This document shows positions 19,008-31,599 of a stretch of DNA of 64,000 nt, piece by piece. The translations under genes were made by a program, and so were the position numbers. Source of the DNA: Schistosoma haematobium (taxonomy: Eukaryota; Platyhelminthes; Trematoda; Strigeidida; Schistosomatidae); assembly GCF_000699445.3 (NCBI RefSeq), contig NC_067199.1:36750902-36814901 (forward strand), in the 5' to 3' direction. How positions within the stretch are numbered: position 1 is the first letter of the stretch; each line of letters opens with the position of its first letter. A model generated the notes under the pieces. That model searched no databases. It had not been told where the DNA came from and saw only the letters and a program-made list of their open reading frames with translations.

Positions 19008-19660
19008 CAATAAATAATGCTTGTATTCATTCATTCGTAAATAACCAACAAAAAAAGTTTACCTATTTTTAACACCTTCACGTATTTATGTTTAGTGTAT
19101 TATTTATTCACAGGAACAATCTATTATCCTTATTCCATTCAAAGAGTACCATATATATATATTCCACTTGTTGTTACCATAGTTACTATTATTATTACTA
19201 TTAGTAGTAGTAGTAGTAATATTAATAGACTCTCTAGAGTAACAACATTTACCAATAGGATTAAATACTAATGTTTATTAGTTAGTTAACTTATGCATTC
19301 ATGGTTTTATGTTAATTCTTATTACAATATTACTGTAATTTATTTCGTTTTTATTATTTTTTTAAAATTAAATATCTATCTATCTATCTATATTTACTGT
19401 CCACTTATGTTATGCTGTTAAAATTGATGTTGTATATAATCTATACATGTTTGTATTTATTATATATAATAGTTTAAGTGTATATTTGTTTTGTTATTGT
19501 TAATACAATATATCATACATTGTCATTATTATTATGATTAATGTCAACTTTTATTTCTAATCATTTCTACGTTTATATTTTATTGTTGCATTCACTTTTG
19601 TTTTCTTCAAAAATGCTAATCGTCAAGCAATATATATATATGTATATGTATCTGTTGTAT
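19008..19660. other. 3' flank of the Ki-67-like gene
   Basis: Very AT-rich. An AATAAA lies directly after the stop at 19009-19014, and TCTA, TAG and AT microsatellites follow (19190-19215, 19377-19392). No further gene is visible. The real polyadenylation site is not determined. Confidence 0.5.
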
Positions 19661-19669
19661 ATTCAGTCA

Positions 19670-20230
19670 GTGTGCTGTTACGAGTATGAGGGCTGGTGTC
19701 ACTTCCCGGCTGCCCACACCGTGGACGGGTATTTCTTGAGGAACCTGAAAAGGAACTTGGATTAATGTTGGCCTTAACGACCTGGGAGCGTGACCTCAGA
19801 GCCCAAGGGACAACTGCTAGGGGCCGGTCGCGCACGGCCTTTTTTGTGGGAGGTTTTTAACATGTTAGCTCCGTTCTTCAAAGAGCCCTACCGCCGGAGA
19901 CGGAAATGCGTGAGGTGTAACATTTTTAGGGTCGACCTTTTCTAACCCCTTCCTTCCTTGTGAGAAGGCAGCATCGCTGCAGATGTTGGTTGTCCGAGGG
20001 AAACACCTTACTGATGTCACACCCCTCTACAGTCAGCAGTATGACTTCGCCCTCAGACCTTGAGTTGCTGCTTTTAGTCTTACCGTTCTCCAATCGACTT
20101 GCGTGGCATGGTAGAACCTACAGGAACATATGTTCCAGCCAACATAACTCGGTTGGGTCATCACGATAGACAAGCCCGACCACCGCATCAAGGTAGCAGC
20201 TACGGTCGGTATCTGTTGTATATTGTTCAT
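19670..20230. repeat. GC-rich island, probable transposon piece
   Basis: Base composition jumps from AT-rich to balanced or GC-rich, with sharp edges. Short open frames occur on both strands, none recognisable. It looks like the 5' untranslated part of a retroelement rather than a gene. Confidence 0.4.
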
Positions 20231-20311
20231 TATAAGGTCTAAGTGAATTTCATTTACAGGGAAAATGTTCAATCAAGTATTGTGTAAAGTACTTCAGTTA
20301 ATTCATCTTTA

Positions 20312-20565
20312 AAACCATGATATTAACACCGTTGGATACCGGCTCAGTAGTGGTCTAGAGGTTAAGCGTTCGCACACAAGACCGATAGGTCCTGGGCTCG
20401 AATCTCACAGGGTGGGATCGTGGATGTGCACTACTGAGGAGTCCCATAATAGGACGAAACGGCTATTTAGTGCTTCTAGATTTTCCATAGTGATCTAGAT
20501 TCAATTGACTCATGATCTCAACTATTGAAATTACTATAATATCCACAAAAATCCTTTTCTGACAT
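20312..20565 (+). repeat. tRNA-derived SINE
   Basis: tRNA-like head, B-box GGGCTCGAATCTC, hammerhead-like region 20428-20473 (CTGAGGA and GAAAC kept; the cleavage triplet has changed from GTC), and the tail to CCACAAAAATCC. Confidence 0.75.
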
Positions 20566-20569
20566 AAGT

Positions 20570-22480
20570 TTTTATTACCTAGTAATTGTTCTGTTTATAC
20601 AGTTTGAGCAAGAAATCACTATTGATAATTTACCTTTATGCACTGGGTTCTAATTGACCTAAAATGTAAATCATACTTTTGAAGTGTTTATTGAACGATT
20701 TGTCAGGTATTTTAAAAAAAAGAAATCTAGGATTTTAGTTGTGTACTAAATAGAATAGATTATTAGACTAGAAATTATACTGTCATATACTATAAGCCAG
20801 TTTCCTATAATTTGTAACATAGAAGTCATTGATGGTGAAATACAATAGCTGTATTTGTTTTTTTATAATATTAGGCTAAGAGTTGTGTAAATGAAGATTT
20901 AATTCTCTGTTTAGGACATTTTCAGATATGCAATGTTCAATATCAGTAAACTTTAGTTGAGATAACTATGCGTCTTAAGGTTTGCAACAACTTAGCGACT
21001 TAAGTATGGGTACTATTCTTCTAGAAAGGTATTTCAAGTGTATCTGGTTAGTTTTACCGATCATGGCGAAATGTTGAAGATGACTTAATGTATACATTAG
21101 CGCACAGTTGCATAATTACGTTGAGTTTTATTTCTAATATGATCATTTATCATGCATTAGAAAACAAATAAGATTGAAAAATCCCGTGATTTTAAAAATA
21201 AGATTTGCAGGTAGATACAACATAAATGAAACTGGTTTACTGTAATGAGTTTTGTTCCATCCCAGGTAATCTATGATTTAAAATCATGTCGATCCTGCAA
21301 ATTCCAACTAGTCAAACTGCACATATCGACACGACTCAGTCCAGTTTTCTGTTTGACTGTCTCTGGCTTCCATCTGGTATAGACCATTCATCATTATGCA
21401 TTTAAGTCGATGTATAATAAGTGTCCAAACCATCTAACGACAAAATTTTATGACATCGCAATTATCGTAGCCAGCAGTTGGGGACAGTGATATTGGTCAG
21501 AATAGGCCGCAATGTCATAGATACATTCACTCCTTGTGTTCTCTTAAATCCTGAGTTTTGAAATCATATACGTTTTATTCCCATGAATTTATTCTCGCAT
21601 CGCCTATATTTAGTGTTCCCCACTTCCACTGATACTATTATTACCATGGAATGCCTTGATAATGTCATCCCTCTTTACTGATTTAGGGTGACAACTTATG
21701 CTGAAACACATGTGCCAGGCTCCGCTATATTCGACTGAGTAACATCGCATCGTTAATATGTTTACAATGCATACCTCAAATTCATACCGCCCAATGAAAC
21801 TCTTAGACTTTACTTCCTACATATTCTACATTTTATTTCATGAATTTGCTGGACATTTGTTAGTATTGACTATACAATCACGATGTGATTGATGATTATA
21901 AAGATGAGAGACATTCTGTTTCTTTTATAGATAACATGACGCTCTTATATGAAATTAAGGTCTTAAATAGGTATGCGAATCCTTTTCAACTTATTCGATA
22001 ATAAGTCTAGATATTTCAAACCGCCCTTAAGCTAAAAAGTACTTGTAAGTTGCTAATCTTCTGAATGTATTATGGAGAGTGATGATGACATAGCTCTTAA
22101 AATGTTTCGAAGAATATGAATTATTGCTAGAATTTCATATTCTATCAGGCAGTATCATACCAGGATTAAGCATCACAAAGTTAGGGAAAAGAGCGTATGC
22201 GAAATTATAATTCAAAGCCTCTTTTTCACTTGTAAGATATATTGTTCGTCGAGTAAAGTAGACAAGTGAGAAATATATTTAGTGGGTTTTATTTGGAACT
22301 GGTCGTTTAAATTTTTGTGACTCAGAAGTCTTATTCGCTCCAGTACGTAGGCGATGTCTCAATTTCACTCGAATTCGATTTGTATTTTGAGTGCTTCATG
22401 TAGCTGTTAAATTCACTTATTTCTCGAAGACGTGTTGCCTGATGAAGGAATCAAACTATGCAATATGGAAGTGATATGTC
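20570..22480. other. Intergenic, no gene seen
   Basis: AT-rich sequence without a convincing reading frame. The part at about 21290-21460 resembles a dispersed repeat also present near 31925-32105 and 37920-38050. Confidence 0.4.
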
Positions 22481-22489
22481 AAATGTATT

Positions 22490-22960
22490 TGTAGACGACA
22501 CAAGTGTTGTCACAGCTTGGATTCGGAGGGCTTGACTAGCCTTCGCCAACTTGCATCACTTGTCACTTAGGTTAGATACCTATCTACCAACAACAAGATG
22601 AGTTTACTGTTCATCAATTCTCTTTGTTCTATATTATGGATGTGAAACATGGTTATTAAAAATAGAGAATATTTGTAGATACTTGTTTTCGATCATATAT
22701 GTCTTTGGAGCATAGCCTGTGTATTTTCGGATCACCGAGTGAGTAATGTCAAGGTCAGGCTTAAAGTACGATGTAAATATGGAAAATCGATCGGTAAGGC
22801 AGTGAATCCTCAACTGAGGTGATTGGGAAATGTGTATACTTGGTCATCACTTACCACGATAAGCGATCTTCTGTAGAAGCAGGTTGGAAGAAAGCTCGTG
22901 CCATCAATCCACGAAGGCTTCGACAGTTGGACTGAATCGTGTAGATGGTTGACGGGTTCA
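22490..22960 (+). mobile_element. Degenerate LINE C-terminal fragment
   Basis: Broken translation resembles the conserved LINE C-terminus: FDH.CL.SIA.VF.DHRVSN then VK.R...GKSIGKAVNPQLR. Multiple stops. Confidence 0.6.
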
Positions 22961-23149
22961 TGATCTCAATGAAATTCAACAATCTTCAAAACGTCATACG
23001 AAAAATTATCATGCCCTCACCAGTGAGTATCTTCAAGAGGGAATTTTCGGAGTTCTAGTGAGAAGCGTGACCAATGGAGCTAAACTGTCGTGTGTGAGGC
23101 ATTTACCCACCGAAGACAATGGGAGATGACTGCGCAATATCGTGGATTG

Positions 23150-23350
23150 GTTGAGATTAGACATTAACACTATTGGATGTTAGCTCAATGGTTTAGGGGT
23201 TAAGTGCTTGAGCGGAACCGAAGACCCTGCGTTTGAGTCCCGCCTGCGTGATCGTGGATGTGCAATGTTGAAGAGTCTCGTTCTAGAACGAAACTGCCGT
23301 TTAGTACTTCCAGGTTTCCTATATTGGTCTCTCATTGATCAGTTCATGGT
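23150..23350 (+). repeat. tRNA-derived SINE, decayed
   Basis: The head GGCTCAATGG-like and GTTTGAGTCCCGC are recognisable. The ribozyme region has lost the CTGANGA core (TTGAAGA). Confidence 0.65.
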
Positions 23351-23954
23351 TCCAATGATATTCGTCATTTCTTTTTTGCGCCTGTTGCCTTCCATAATGG
23401 TCAGAAACTATTTGTTCCTGGATTTCCTAATGATAATAAATCGACTAAGGTAACTTGGTAGTATTCTTTTAACATACGATGAGTCCCCCCTTATGATTAT
23501 TCCTACTATTCTGATGAATTTAGAAGTCATAGAGCGGCTAGGATTGAATTGACTGCCATGTGTTATCAGTCCGTAAAGCCACTTGTTTTGGCTATTATTT
23601 GAAGTCTTCTATGTATCAGATATTGTTTATCTTTTGTACTCTCCTAAAATCTCAATATCCTTTTCTTTTATGTCTGAACGTGTTTATTTTCTTCATTTTA
23701 ATTTATGTTTGTGCTTTATCATTTTAAATAGTGGCTCGGCTTGAACTAGTACATGCTTGTACGCTTTTCGTAATTACTGTCTCTCTCCCTCTCTTTAGGA
23801 TTGGTCAACCAATAATATGTAGTGCAGAATTGTATCAAATTGATAACCTTTTGTCTAATAACATCTTATTTGATTGATTTAAGTGTTTAACAACTACCTG
23901 TCAATCACATAGAAAGTTATATTTGACACCATTTTTTCTACAATGTCGATTGGT

Positions 23955-24095
23955 TATATCATTTATTTATTTATTTATTTTAACACATAGATATTGGTAC
24001 AAGGAGGCACTAAATACATATGCGCCACATAAATATCATGTGATATGCGTGAGGGCTGTGATACTGCCCGGGTGCTTAAACCGAAGCAGGTATTG
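23955..24095 (-). mobile_element. ~470-bp retroelement, 3' end only
   Basis: It carries the ATTTATTTATTTTAACACAT tail, ATTGGTACAAGGAGGCAC and CTGCCCGGGTG. It is 5'-truncated after about 140 bp, as expected of incomplete reverse transcription. Confidence 0.75.
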
Positions 24096-24582
24096 GTTAT
24101 CAAGTTTTAATTGATTGTTTCGTCTATAGAAATAGCATCATCTATGGATGAAAAGATGGATTAGTGTATGGTATATGAGAAGTTTGTGAAATGAATTTGA
24201 AAATCTTTCAGTTTTGTAGTATATTTTACCTAGACCTTGAACTACATTGCCGAAATAGTGAATCCCGTTGGTTTTTTTAAATAAATAAATAATACACTGT
24301 AAGTTAGTTAAGCAGAATATCTACAAGTAATCGTTCTAAGATGACTGTTTCACCATCTTTACAAAAAGATTATTTATTTTTATTATTTGCGGTTAAATAG
24401 AAGAAAGAAATACATTGACAGGTACTTATTGATACCAATGTTTATTTATTATTATAACAAGGTACTTATACTATTGACAATCATAAGAATGAATTATTTC
24501 ATGGAATTTTATTCTAGAATTATATTGATTGTAGTTTGCTTTTGAATAAGATTTATAGCATGAAATAAATTCATTTGAATAG

Positions 24583-24810
24583 TTGAAATCATGAGTCAAT
24601 CGAAGCTAGACCGCCATAGAAAACATAGAAGCGCTGGATGGCCATTTCGTCCCATTATGGAACTCCTCAGCAGTGCGAATCCACGATCCGGCCCCTGCGA
24701 GATTCAAACCCAGGACCTATCTGTCTCGCGCGCGAGCCGTCATGTATCCAACGGTGATAATGTCTAACTTCGAAATCGCGCCACCGTACACCATTGTCTT
24801 CAGTGAGCTG
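24583..24810 (-). repeat. tRNA-derived SINE
   Basis: Minus-strand copy with CTGAGGA kept, GAAAC changed to GAAAT and the cleavage triplet ATC. The tRNA-like head is partly deleted near 24735. Confidence 0.7.
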
Positions 24811-24929
24811 ATATCTTACAACAGACCTGGTTGAACTCCACTGGTCACGGCTTCCCAATAGAACTCCAGGAAACGCCTCTTGAAGTCAATCACTAGTGAA
24901 CAGATGATCATTATCAGAAGGGTTTTGTG

Positions 24930-25190
24930 GAGATTTTAGTAAGTTAGACATTAACACTGTTGCATGACAGCTCAGTGGTCTAGTGGTTAAGCGCTCACGC
25001 GCGCAACTGATAGGTCCTGGGTTCGAATCTCGCGAGGCGGGATCGTGGATTCGCACTGCTGAGGAGTCCCGTAATGAGACGAAACGGCCAGTTAGTACTT
25101 CCAGATTTTCCATGGTGGTCTAGATTCAATTGACTCATGATCTCAACTATTGATATTACTATAATATCCACAAAACCCCTTCTGACGAAT
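24930..25190 (+). repeat. tRNA-derived SINE
   Basis: Full-length-looking plus copy facing the previous one. Clear B-box GGGTTCGAATCTCGCG, CTGAGGA and GAAAC. The cleavage-site triplet is altered (AGT), so self-cleavage is doubtful. Confidence 0.75.
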
Positions 25191-25484
25191 TCATTTGGTT
25201 TCAAGGCTTCCCAAATTAATTCCAAATAATTTAAAGGTAAGTTGTATGTTTGAAATAGAGTTGAAAATCATAATAAGAGGTACAAAATTGAAAATATGCT
25301 AAGCAAATGATTGTGGAGATTGTTGAATTTTACTGAAATCATGAACTGACCTAAGTTGGTGTATCAGTGAAAACCTGGAAGCACTAGACAACAGTTTCTT
25401 CCTAGTATAAGATTCTTCAACATTTATCATTCATGACCTTCCTCGACAGGGCCACGCGTTCGGATGCTTGACCTCTAGATTGAT

Positions 25485-25670
25485 TAAAGTTAAACATCAA
25501 TTCCGTTAGATGGTGATTAAGTGATCTAACGTTTAAGCCTCTTTGCTCGAGATCGAAGGTCGCTATCGAGGTAGGTCGTAAATTCTCATTGTTGAAGAAT
25601 CTCGTACAAGGAATTAACGTCTACCCAGTGCTTCTACGTTTTCAATGGTGGTCTAACCTAGTTTGGTTCA
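25485..25670 (+). repeat. tRNA-derived SINE, very degenerate
   Basis: Only scattered matches to the family remain, such as GATGGTGATTAAGTGATCTA and CCCAGTGCTTCTACGTTTTC. Confidence 0.45.
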
Positions 25671-25699
25671 AAATTTAACATAAAAAATGGTATTAAAAT

Positions 25700-27090
25700 T
25701 ATTGGTTAAGACTGATATTTGTTTATATACTATAAATTTAGTCATTAAAAGTAGAGGAGAAAAGGTCCTAATGATTGATAAACCTAAAAAAATTACATAA
25801 CTACGTAATAACTGTAATTCAGATAAATAAATAATGTACCTTTATGATAGATAATTAAAAAAAAGAGAAAAAGACCATAGAGATAGTTAGTCGGGGTTGT
25901 CTCAATAACACTAACAAGTTCAACCACGATTTTCGATATTTACGTAGCTCATGTCAGAAATGATTGATTACAATGACCTCTGCAGAACAGAATAAAAATA
26001 AAGTTCTACAATTTATTTCTCCCAACTAAACCTGATTGACTGTTCTTTATTTTATTTATCTCTTTTGTTGGGATGTAACACTATTCAGATGTTTGTTTTA
26101 ATGTTAAAATGGTTGTCAATGAATAATTAAACTGAATTTGAAAATCGAGAGAAATATTGTTCTAACGTTTTCCTACTTACAAGTCCAACATTATCTAATT
26201 TCTTCATGGATCAATCACATCAGGTGTAGCAATCGTCAAACATTGTGGATTTGTGCATTATCATTGTGAATCCGTTCTGATTATCGTGATAATATCAACT
26301 CAGTCATATGAGTAAAGTTATCAAATGTGCGCTTTTGTTAAACTATGGTTCTTTTCAATACGTAGTCGAGTAAGTCCTTTGGCTGGCTCCTGGTTAAACT
26401 CGTAAGATTTAAATAATTACTGTTATTTTGCTACTAAGTGCAACTGTCTGTAAAAAACGTGCAATAGAATTTCAAGTAAACTTCTGACAAAAATAAAAAC
26501 AGATATCTCCATCATATTGGTGCCCGTATAATAGAGTCGTAATTACAGGTGAGCAATATGAGTATCGAGTGTTTCGCTTAGTTTGTTTATATGGTACCAA
26601 TGATCTATTATCAAAGTACATAATGATCGCAAGCTAACAGCCGAGAACAATACTTGACAACTATTGGTCTAGAATGCAGTTTTCCCGCGATTGCTAGCCC
26701 ACTCTCCAGATAACCAGGACAGTAAACAGATCATTCCCAGATATACAGCTTAATTTTATGACTCAGCTTATATAGTAAATGATGAAAGCTTGACGATACG
26801 TCAATATAATTAAGAAATTACAATATAGGCATAAATATGGCACAATTGGAACAGCCATAGCAGCATGGTTAAGTGAATTGAATGATTATTATTATATTTA
26901 TGCTGAACAGATTTTGATAGTATGTTTTTTGTTGTTGTTGTTGTCTTAAATGTTTTATTTTACCTATTGTAAGTGATATTCATATACTCAGATTGCTACT
27001 TAACAAGGCATTAAGCTAATGAAAATTATTTTTTATTTCAGGAAGATGATTATTTTTTCAACAATAGTCGATTACATCCAAGATAGACAG
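25700..27090. other. Intergenic, no gene seen
   Basis: AT-rich, no long reading frame or recognised repeat. Confidence 0.4.
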
Positions 27091-27095
27091 GAGGG

Positions 27096-27096
27096 A

Positions 27097-27153
<57 letters not shown>
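27096..27153. repeat. (ATT)n microsatellite
   Basis: About 18 ATT units directly next to the 3' end of the ~470-bp element copy at 27154-27608, so it may derive from that element's tail. Confidence 0.9.
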
Positions 27154-27608
27154 TAAACACATAAACATTGGTACAAGGAGGCACCAAATACATATGCGCC
27201 ACATAAATCTTTCGATTTGTGTGAGGGCTGTGATACTGCCCGGGTGCCCAGACCGAAGCAGGTGGTTATCTTAGGGGGCCACACCCCGAGCCTTTGACCT
27301 AAAGGTCTAACCCACAAGGCAGTGGAGCAACGTGAGGAGATGCGGTCCCATGGCAGCCGATGGCCAACGATTGGTTCATACGCCATTTGTTCCCTCAGGA
27401 TACTGGAGCCCATGTGCACCATTGATTTGGAATCCGGTTAAAGCATCGGACATTCGCTTTTCGTCCTCTCATTTTCGTAAACAACACCCCCGTCACGAAA
27501 AGGCAGTGAGTAGGACTTCCCTGGCAGTGGCTGTATACGCATGGCTATGTGAGAGCATTTTGAGTTGGAGAGCCGACTCTCCACACTCTCGGCAATACCA
27601 GGACATTT
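27154..27608 (-). mobile_element. ~470-bp retroelement, full copy
   Basis: A complete-looking member of the family (see 6790-7262), with the characteristic ACCCCCGTCACGAAAAGG and CTTTTCGTCCTCTCATTTTC blocks. Confidence 0.8.
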
Positions 27609-27884
27609 GAGGGCTTTACGACTAAATCATCCAGCTCGAAGTATACAATTTCAATACGATGATCTTTAATGATTAGTAATATCTATTAGTTTTAATAAAT
27701 AATAATTATTCTGTGAACTATATCAAACAATCGTATAACTCAGTCACCTTAACATTATGATTTATGAATATTAAATTAAAATCTTCAAACTATAGATAAC
27801 ATCAATTTGATGTTCTATAAACTGACACTTAATTAAGGTTTCATTAGTTTATAGTTGATTTTCATTAATAAACAAAAAAACATT

Positions 27885-27998
27885 TCAATGGTTGAGATCA
27901 TGAGTCGATTGAAGCTAGACCACCATGAAAAATCTGGAAGCACTAGATTGCCGTTTCGTTCTATTGTGGAACTCTATAATATCCACAAAACCCTTCTG
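27885..27998 (-). repeat. tRNA-derived SINE, 5'-truncated
   Basis: Keeps the tail and GAAAC half of the ribozyme region; everything upstream of the GAG of the core is missing. Confidence 0.6.
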
Positions 27999-28317
27999 AT
28001 ATGAACGAAAAAATTGTTCTATAGTAAATCTCTAGGAAAATTTGATAACAAGATTTGTTTCTTAGTAGATAATCATCAATTGATTAGTTGTCCATGCATA
28101 TATCTTTCATGATTATTATTGAATAGTTGAATTGTTGGATCAGTCTAATTAAAATATTTAAATATAAGTCGTTTTCACTAATTAATTTAGATTGATTAAT
28201 ATATGCTAATAAAAGATTGAGCAATTGCAGTCTTAAACATCAATGTGAAAATTCAAGTAACCAATTAACAAAAATCAATTAAAACTTCACTCCATTTCAT
28301 AAACTAGTGTCTATTTG

Positions 28318-28460
28318 AACTCAATAGCTAAGTGGATAACACGATAACATTTGATACGAATGTTATAGAGTTTGAATCTCAGAGTGAACACCAGCTGACG
28401 AGTCTCAAGTAGGACGAAACACACGTCCTGGATTTCATTGCTAGCCATCATCATCTCAAC
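28318..28460 (+). repeat. Smα-type SINE with hammerhead core
   Basis: A tRNA-like head (ATAGCTAAGTGGATAAC; B-box AGTTTGAATCTC), then at 28391-28432 CCAG-CTGACGA, stem II GTCT/GGAC, GAAAC, a short stem III, the GTC cleavage triplet and CTGG closing stem I. This is the layout of the schistosome Smα ribozyme element. Confidence 0.8.
28391..28432 (+). ncRNA. Candidate hammerhead ribozyme (Smα type)
   Basis: All core bases are present: CTGANGA (N=C), GAAA and GTC. Stems I (CCAG/CTGG) and II can form. Activity is inferred only. Confidence 0.6.
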
Positions 28461-28730
28461 TTACCAGATATATAAATGATTGTTTTGTTTTTTCTCGTTG
28501 TTTAACTATATTACTATTTAAGTAATATCATGATTGTGTTAATTTATTGAGAATAATCAATAAAATTTTCATATTTTTAATTTGTAAAACATTGAACAGT
28601 TTTATTATTAATCAATCAATAATTCATTATTGAACTTAATAACATTGATCATTATTTCTCTCTCTCTCTCTCTTTCCGCCAAGTAGTTTCATGTTCATTC
28701 ATTCATCCATTTATAATTTCTTTTTTTAAT

Positions 28731-28769
28731 ATTTATTTATTTATGCGCTCATATGATAGAAACAAAGAG

Positions 28770-28812
<43 letters not shown>

Positions 28813-29387
28813 CATAGATAGAGATAATGTGTTTGTAAACTTGTATTGTACATCATGAAATCAGATACAATAATGTAATAATTATATTATATTTCTAAAA
28901 ATAATAATTACAGAATTCATATCACTGAAGACAATGGTGTACGGTGTCGCAACTTCGTGGATTGGTTGAAGTTAGACATTAACACCGTTGGATGCCGGCC
29001 ATCTCAGTGAACTGGTTGGTAAAGCGCTTGGCGCGAGACTGATAGGTCCTGGGTTCGAATCTTGCAGGGGCGGGATCGTGGATGCGCACTGGTGAGGAGT
29101 CTCATACTAGGACGAAACGGTCGTCCAGTTCTCCCAGGTTTTTCATGGTGGTCTAGCTTCAATTGACTCATGATTTCAACCAGTGAAATATTTATTTATT
29201 TATTTGTGCACTCATATAATGGAAACAAAGAGAGATAGACAGAGAGAGAGAGAGAGAGAGAGACAGAGACATAAATAGAGATAGAGATAATGCGTTTGTG
29301 AACTTGTATTGTACATCATTGAATTAGGTACAATAATATAATAATTATATTATATTTCTAATAATAATAATTACAGAATTCATATCA
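28731..29387. repeat. ~195-bp direct duplication flanking a SINE
   Basis: Segment 28731-28924 (ATTTATTTATTTATG, a GA microsatellite, then ATAATTATATTATATTTCTA to AGAATTCATATCA) recurs at 29188-29387 with small differences. A SINE lies between. Confidence 0.85.
28925..29187 (+). repeat. tRNA-derived SINE, long copy
   Basis: Includes the leader CTGAAGACAATGGTGTACGG ahead of the tRNA-like head, then GGATGCCGGCC, B-box GGGTTCGAATC and tail. The ribozyme core is broken (GTGAGGA). Confidence 0.78.
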
Positions 29388-29689
29388 GGTTGTTTTTTTG
29401 AGTGGCATAATCAACTTAATAATCTACATAGTAACAATTCATGTCGTTAGGACAGATATGTGATGATATGGGGCTGTCTTTTTTTCTTAAAATACAATGA
29501 TTTTCTCGTTTAGCGAACTGTCTTATTTCTTCTTTTCTTTTCGAGGTATAAATCTGTGTTTTAAAAAAACAAACAATGGCTATTGTTAATTAATCAATAT
29601 TGAACCAATACCTTTTGAAACAAACCATATTTATAGATGATATGTAAACAATAATAGTAAATACTTGTTAAATTAAACAAAATTTCAGT

Positions 29690-29800
29690 GGTTGAGATCA
29701 TGAATTAGTTGAAGCTAGACCACCATGGAAAACCTGGAAGAACTGGATAGCCGCTTCGTCTTATTGTGGGACTCCTCAGCAGTGCGCATCCATGACTAAT
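29690..29800 (-). repeat. tRNA-derived SINE, partial
   Basis: Minus copy from the tail to just past the ribozyme region; CTGAGGA is kept, GAAAC has become GAAGC. Confidence 0.65.
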
Positions 29801-29829
29801 TTGGGCTTATTGAAGATTGTTGAATTTCA

Positions 29830-30010
29830 TTGAAATTGTGAACCGATTAATCGAAGGTCTTGAGTTCGAATCCCGCGAGTGTAATCATAGATGTGTACTG
29901 CTGAGGAGTTGCATAATAAGATGAAACAGCCATTCAGTGTTTCTAGGTTTTCAATGGTGATCTAATATTATTCGATACATGATTTCAATCAAAAATTTAG
30001 CAATTTCCAC
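29830..30010 (+). repeat. tRNA-derived SINE, partial
   Basis: Starts within the tRNA-like head (GGTCTTGAGTTCGAATCC). CTGAGGA and GAAAC present, stems weakened. Confidence 0.65.
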
Positions 30011-30247
30011 AACTCTATACTGATCATATTATTAAATTTGTTTAATAAAATAATATAAAAAATTCTTTCATTTTAGAAAGTGTGATTAGTCAATATCACG
30101 TTATATGTGTACGTCAGTAGTTACTGTCTACAGTGCATTAAAAACAGTGATTATGATTCTATTTACATATTGAGTTTACATCGAAAAGTGGATAAAAGTT
30201 TTACTTAATAATATGAAATGTAATAGTAATTTAATAACTGACTTTAT

Positions 30248-30345
30248 GAGTTAATTGAAGCTAGACCATCTTGGAAAAACTTGGAAGCACTAGACGATCG
30301 TTTCGTCTTAGTATGGGACTCCTTAGCAGTGCACATCCACGATTT
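30248..30345 (-). repeat. tRNA-derived SINE, partial
   Basis: Tail and ribozyme region only. The core reads CTAAGGA, which loses an essential G. Confidence 0.65.
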
Positions 30346-30527
30346 TTAGCAGATTTTATGAATTCTTTTCAAAGTTTTAGCTATGATAAATGGTAAGAAA
30401 TTGTTATATTATATTAACAAACTTTAAATATTGCAAGTAGTATTGCACTCAAAATTATTACAAATGATCTCCTTTTAATATTTTCTATCCGACGATTTCT
30501 CACTTTCATACTTACTTACGCCTGTTA

Positions 30528-30765
30528 CTCCTGATAGAGCATAGGCCGCCGACCAGCATTCTCCAATCCACTCTGTCCTGGGCCTTCTTTTCTAGTTCCA
30601 TCCAATTCTTGTCCATTTTCCTCATGTCTATTTCCATTTCCCGGCGTTATATGTTCTTTGGTCTTCCTCTTTTCCTTTGGCGTTGAGGATTGCATGTGAG
30701 AGCTTGTCTTGTGACGCAGTTGGGCGCTTTCTTCAATGTGTGTCCTATCCACTTCCAGCTTCTCA
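30528..30765 (-). mobile_element. LINE C-terminal fragment (second LINE type)
   Basis: On the minus strand it reads [20 protein letters not shown]... [14 protein letters not shown] and, in the neighbouring frame, the conserved [17 protein letters not shown] ending. Same type as the fragments at 48190 and 51000. Confidence 0.7.
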
Positions 30766-31599
30766 ATTTTATGATTAACAATAAATACTAGAATATTTGA
30801 GAATAACCATTCACTGTACAATTCGGTAATAGGTTTGATTGAATCGGGATAATTTATGCATACTTTTTGTGTTCTAATGAACAGTGGTTTATGAAACATT
30901 ACACACCTATTTTCAGTAATATGTAGTTTTAAATAGTCGTGCACAACATCTACGTGAAGTAACATACTGAACAGATATCTACTCATTTCTTAGAGTTTAT
31001 ACTCTTTCAATTATGACTTCACATGATCGTATAAACTTCTCAGTGAAATCTATCTCCAGTCAGGTAAATCAATTATTCGCCTCTTCCAGTAGTGGGGATT
31101 TCACACCTTTGAACGTCATGAAGACATTTCAAGTAATGACTTGGTATTGAAGACTTACCGAACCTTTTCTGGCCGATAAGTTTATCCCAGTTACATATAG
31201 GTCTACAGCAAGTTGTGAACCTATTATTTGTTTTTGGAGACGGTTGACTAAATATGTCTAATGGTCATTAAAGACCTAAATAGGATGACTTCCACTTGCT
31301 TAAAAAACAAAGTACATAGTTTTTCCTGAGCACAGAATTTCATATTATGATTGTACATAAAAAGCTTTAGTCCAACTATCATTTGGAAAAATTCAGTTAA
31401 ATGATCAGTTGCCCAAATTCCCTAAATATGGTATTTATAACTAAGTGCTTATAATTTAACGGCAGAAAATCTGAAAACTACAGTAAATAAACTGTTTACT
31501 CAGTAACTCATCAATTCATAGCATTTCTTGACATTGATTAGAGCTAGAAATCTAAACCGTTGGATGTAGACTTAATGGTCTAAAGGTTTTGTTAGTTAG

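Noticed and set aside
30525..30986. 153-codon minus-strand protein
   Set aside because: Its second half is a frameshifted LINE C-terminus and its first half has no recognisable content; the frame is a fusion by chance.
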